From the NCBI GenBank assembly GCA_947062675.1, contig CAMSQM010000002.1, positions 1-64,000 on the forward strand: DNA of 64,000 nucleotides, given 5' to 3'. This document shows positions 61,630 through 64,000 of the stretch, piece after piece; the first letter of the stretch is position 1, and every line of letters begins with the position of its first letter. This stretch comes from an uncultured Roseburia sp. Its GTDB lineage: Bacteria > Bacillota > Clostridia > Lachnospirales > Lachnospiraceae. The position numbers and the translations under genes were made by a program. The notes under the pieces are model-generated. The model was not told where the DNA came from, ran no database searches, and was given only the letters and a program-made list of their open reading frames with translations.

Positions 61630-62103
61630 TCACATTTTTGCGGCAAGCTGGAAAAACAGAGCTGAAACGCCCCACCAGGCGTACAGAATCACTTTGTTTT
61701 CCCGAAAAATCAGGTTCCATGTACCAGCGTCCATCGGCACAAGCGGTCCTGACCAGACCAGCGAGCCGATACTGAAATAAAGCAGTGAGAGAAAGGCCGC
61801 CGCAAACAGAATAAAGGCAATGACTCTGATTACCCTGTTCCTCTCGATATGCAGCTGCATACAAAACAGCTCAAGCACCAGAAGCGTCCCTGAAAATACA
61901 ATCCACTGCCCGATAAACCACGTCCGGTAGTCCGACAGCATCGCAATCCCCCGGTCGGACAGCAGGGAAAATGGCCAGTAGGTACTGCTTCTCTCGATCA
62001 CGCCCCCTGAACTCCTCCACGGAACCACAAAAAAGACGATCACTGTAAATACAAAAAATATCAGCCGCCACAGACAGGCTGCACCTAGTCTTCTCTCTCT
62101 CAT
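61630..62103 (-). CDS. Small multi-pass membrane protein of unknown function
   Basis: A 157-residue protein with four probable transmembrane helices (about 11-29, 62-82, 92-114 and 136-152) and short basic ends. I see no family motif. ATG 62103 is eight bases from GGAGG; ATG 62109 is only two to three bases away, so the second is preferred. It lies 29 bp after ung on the same strand, before a hairpin. Confidence 0.7.
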   Translation of the reverse strand: MRERRLGAACLWRLIFFVFTVIVFFVVPWRSSGGVIERSSTYWPFSLLSDRGIAMLSDYRTWFIGQWIVFSGTLLVLELFCMQLHIERNRVIRVIAFILFAAAFLSLLYFSIGSLVWSGPLVPMDAGTWNLIFRENKVILYAWWGVSALFFQLAAKM

Positions 62104-62132
62104 CTGCATTTCCTCCGGCTTTTTAAGAGCTT

Positions 62133-62810
62133 TTACAAATTCTCAATCTGCCAGTCAACCGGTTCCACTCCGTGCTCTTTCAGGAAATTATTTGCCTGGC
62201 TGAAATGTTTACATCCGAAAAATCCCCGGTACGCGGACAGCGGACTTGGGTGCGGCGCTTTCAGCACCAGATGCTTCGGGTTTGTGAGCATGGAAGCCTT
62301 GTTCTGGGCGGGTCTGCCCCAGAGAAAACAGACAATCGGACGATCCTGGGCGTTGACGGCCTGTATCACTGCGTCCGTAAACTTTTCCCAGCCCATTCCC
62401 CTGTGGGAATTCGCCTGATGCGCGCGCACGGTCAGCACCGTATTTAAGAGCAGCACGCCCTGATCCGCCCATTTCTTCAGATAGCCGTTATTGGGAATCT
62501 CACACCCGAGATCATCGTGAAGCTCCTGGTAAATATTCTGCAGAGAGGGCGGTATCTCTTTCTGCTCCGGCAGCACGGAAAACGACAGCCCATGCGCCTG
62601 ATTCACATTGTGATACGGATCCTGCCCCAGCAGAAGCACCTTCACCTGCCCCAGCGGCGTAAAGTGAAACGCGTTAAAGATATCATCCGCTGGCGGATAA
62701 ACCGTCGTCTTACTGTACTCTTCCTTTACAAAACGGTACAGTTCACGGTAATACGGCTTGCGAAATTCCTCCTCGACCGCCGGAAGCCAGTCATTTTCGA
62801 TCATTGCCAT
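62133..62810 (-). CDS. ung: Uracil-DNA glycosylase, family 1
   Basis: Removes uracil from DNA to start base-excision repair. The 225-residue protein has GQDPYHN at 62-68 with catalytic Asp64, LLLNTVLTVR, and HPSPLS with His187; both numbers equal those of E. coli Ung. The start at 62810 has GGAGG five bases upstream; an open frame to 62837 lacks a site. It follows hisF by 54 bp on the same strand. Confidence 0.97.
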   Translation of the reverse strand: MAMIENDWLPAVEEEFRKPYYRELYRFVKEEYSKTTVYPPADDIFNAFHFTPLGQVKVLLLGQDPYHNVNQAHGLSFSVLPEQKEIPPSLQNIYQELHDDLGCEIPNNGYLKKWADQGVLLLNTVLTVRAHQANSHRGMGWEKFTDAVIQAVNAQDRPIVCFLWGRPAQNKASMLTNPKHLVLKAPHPSPLSAYRGFFGCKHFSQANNFLKEHGVEPVDWQIENL

Positions 62811-62864
62811 CGTCTCTCCTCCATCGTCACCGGTCATCGCTGATCCGGAGCTTTTCTCTTATGT

Positions 62865-63626
62865 TTATCGTCTGACACTGACGCCTCTGTCCTTCAGATA
62901 ATCCTTCAGATCCGCAATTTCCAGCTCTTTATAATGGAACAGTGAGGCGGCCAGAGCCGCGTCAGCCTTTCCTTCCGTGAGCGCCTCGTAAAAATGCTCT
63001 TTCTCCCCCGCTCCTCCGGAAGCTATCACCGGAATCCCGACCTGCTCCGCGATCGTCCTTGTCAGGGCAAGATCGTATCCGTTTTTCGTGCCGTCGCAGT
63101 CCATGCTTGTCAGAAGAATCTCGCCCGCGCCCAGGCGCTCCGCGCGAAGCGCCCACTCCACGGCGTCAAGCCCCGTGTCAATGCGCCCGCCGTTCTTATA
63201 AATATTCCAGCCGGAACCGTCAGAGCGCCTGCGCGCGTCAATTGCCACCACCACGCACTGGCTCCCGAACTTTTCTGCCGCCTCGGAAATCAGCTCCGGG
63301 CGGCTGATCGCCGCAGAATTAACAGAAATCTTGTCGGCCCCCTCGCGGAGCAGGGACTTAAAGTCCTCCACGGTCCGGATTCCGCCGCCCACGGTAAACG
63401 GAATAAAAACCTTCTCCGCCACCCTTCGCACCATATCCGTCACCGTCCCTCTGGCATCCGGCGTCGCCGTGATATCCAGAAAAACGAGCTCGTCCGCCCC
63501 GGCCCTGTCATAGGCCTCCGCAGCCAGAACCGGATCCCCGGCATCCCTCAGATTGACAAAGTGAATCCCTTTTACGACACGCCCGTTGCTGACATCCAGA
63601 CACGGGATAATCCTCTTCGTAAACAT
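62865..63626 (-). CDS. hisF: Imidazole glycerol phosphate synthase, cyclase subunit
   Basis: Closes the imidazole ring in histidine synthesis, using ammonia from HisH. The 253-residue TIM barrel has catalytic Asp11 ([15 protein letters not shown]) and Asp130 (VVAIDARR), and phosphate-binding GGGIRT and ASGGAG. It directly abuts hisH, whose stop precedes its ATG, as expected for subunits of one heterodimer. Confidence 0.97.
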   Translation of the reverse strand: MFTKRIIPCLDVSNGRVVKGIHFVNLRDAGDPVLAAEAYDRAGADELVFLDITATPDARGTVTDMVRRVAEKVFIPFTVGGGIRTVEDFKSLLREGADKISVNSAAISRPELISEAAEKFGSQCVVVAIDARRRSDGSGWNIYKNGGRIDTGLDAVEWALRAERLGAGEILLTSMDCDGTKNGYDLALTRTIAEQVGIPVIASGGAGEKEHFYEALTEGKADAALAASLFHYKELEIADLKDYLKDRGVSVRR

Positions 63627-64000
63627 CTAAAACCTCCCGGCAAAATTCTTAAGTATGCCAAGTCCCACCGCGCCGCTTTTCTCCGGGTGGAACTGGCAGG
63701 CTGCCAGATTCCCCTGTTCCACGGATGCATGAATCCGCACGCCATACTCCGTGGACGCCTTTACAATCCGCTCGTCCCGGGCTGCAAGGTAATAGGAATG
63801 CACAAAGTAAACATACGGCTGTCCGCAGCCATCCATGCCCGGAAGGTCCGAAAACAGTCTCCCGTCACCGGAAAGCCGGAGAGAATTCCAGCCGATGTGA
63901 GGAATCTTCAGACCATCCCCCGCGGGAATCCGCAGAATATCTCCGGGGAGAAGTCCGAGCCCCTCCACGCCGCCGCTCTCCTCACTGCCGGAAAAAAGCA
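63627..64000 (-). CDS. hisH: Imidazole glycerol phosphate synthase, glutaminase subunit, C-terminal part
   Basis: Class I glutamine amidotransferase subunit that supplies ammonia to HisF. About 124 C-terminal residues are present; the N-terminus with the nucleophilic Cys lies beyond the window. The reading frame is open to the window edge (LFSGSEESGGVEGLGLL). The catalytic triad's His and Glu are in CQFHPEKSG, and PHIGWNSL and YFVHSYY are typical of HisH. Confidence 0.95.
   Translation of the reverse strand, partial: LFSGSEESGGVEGLGLLPGDILRIPAGDGLKIPHIGWNSLRLSGDGRLFSDLPGMDGCGQPYVYFVHSYYLAARDERIVKASTEYGVRIHASVEQGNLAACQFHPEKSGAVGLGILKNFAGRF

Overview
The window reads as part of a Gram-positive, strictly anaerobic gut-type Clostridia genome, most likely Lachnospiraceae. 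This is inferred from gene content and moderately high GC, not from an rRNA gene. Supporting genes are pyruvate phosphate dikinase, desulfoferrodoxin, LplB/LplC-type sugar permeases with a YesM/YesN two-component pair, PopT (DUF368), WalJ, an oversized FtsA-like protein and strong AGGAGG-type ribosome sites. No rRNA, tRNA, CRISPR array, insertion sequence or phage gene was recognised. Most genes lie on the minus strand.

Layout. 1-5.8 kb: 5' part of ppdK, an isolated rhaD with three 39-bp repeats upstream, galE, and a divergent AraC-type regulator. 5.9-14.5 kb: five co-oriented genes of largely unknown role. In transcription order they are a ParA-like ATPase, a possible nuclease/winged-helix protein, a NADAR-domain protein, a small unknown protein and a 1706-residue DUF4132-type protein. 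A near-consensus promoter with a perfect 16-bp inverted repeat over the predicted transcription start precedes the ParA gene. 14.4-19.3 kb: a diaminopimelate decarboxylase-type gene, azlC/azlD, a lytic transglycosylase, and a divergent marR/dfx pair.

19.4-30 kb: a glycan import and breakdown locus. It encodes a lipoprotein binding protein, two permeases, the YesM kinase, the YesN regulator, a GH3 beta-glucosidase and a carboxylesterase. The binding-protein gene is out of frame by one base at a run of ten G. 30-35 kb: an endonuclease/exonuclease/phosphatase-family protein, a hemerythrin-receiver fusion and a chemoreceptor. 35-40 kb: popT, a heterodimeric ABC exporter and a DnaQ-type exonuclease with a zinc ribbon. 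40-50 kb: a GH51 arabinofuranosidase, a PIN-like protein, an enolase with a 47-residue insertion, an SGNH/MBOAT pair that probably O-acylates a surface polymer, and a CgeB-like glycosyltransferase. 50-64 kb: housekeeping genes (UPF0210/ACT pair, walJ, ftsA-like, coaE, polA, pepP, thioesterase, ung, hisF, partial hisH) plus a small ORF behind a hairpin that could hide its ribosome site.

Two features cut across the window. Several normally compact, conserved proteins carry hydrophilic Ala/Gly/Glu/Lys-rich loop insertions (enolase, PolA, ABC exporter, GH51, GH3, glycosyltransferase). The strongest candidate for an undescribed system is the 5.9-14.5 kb cluster with its palindromic operator.
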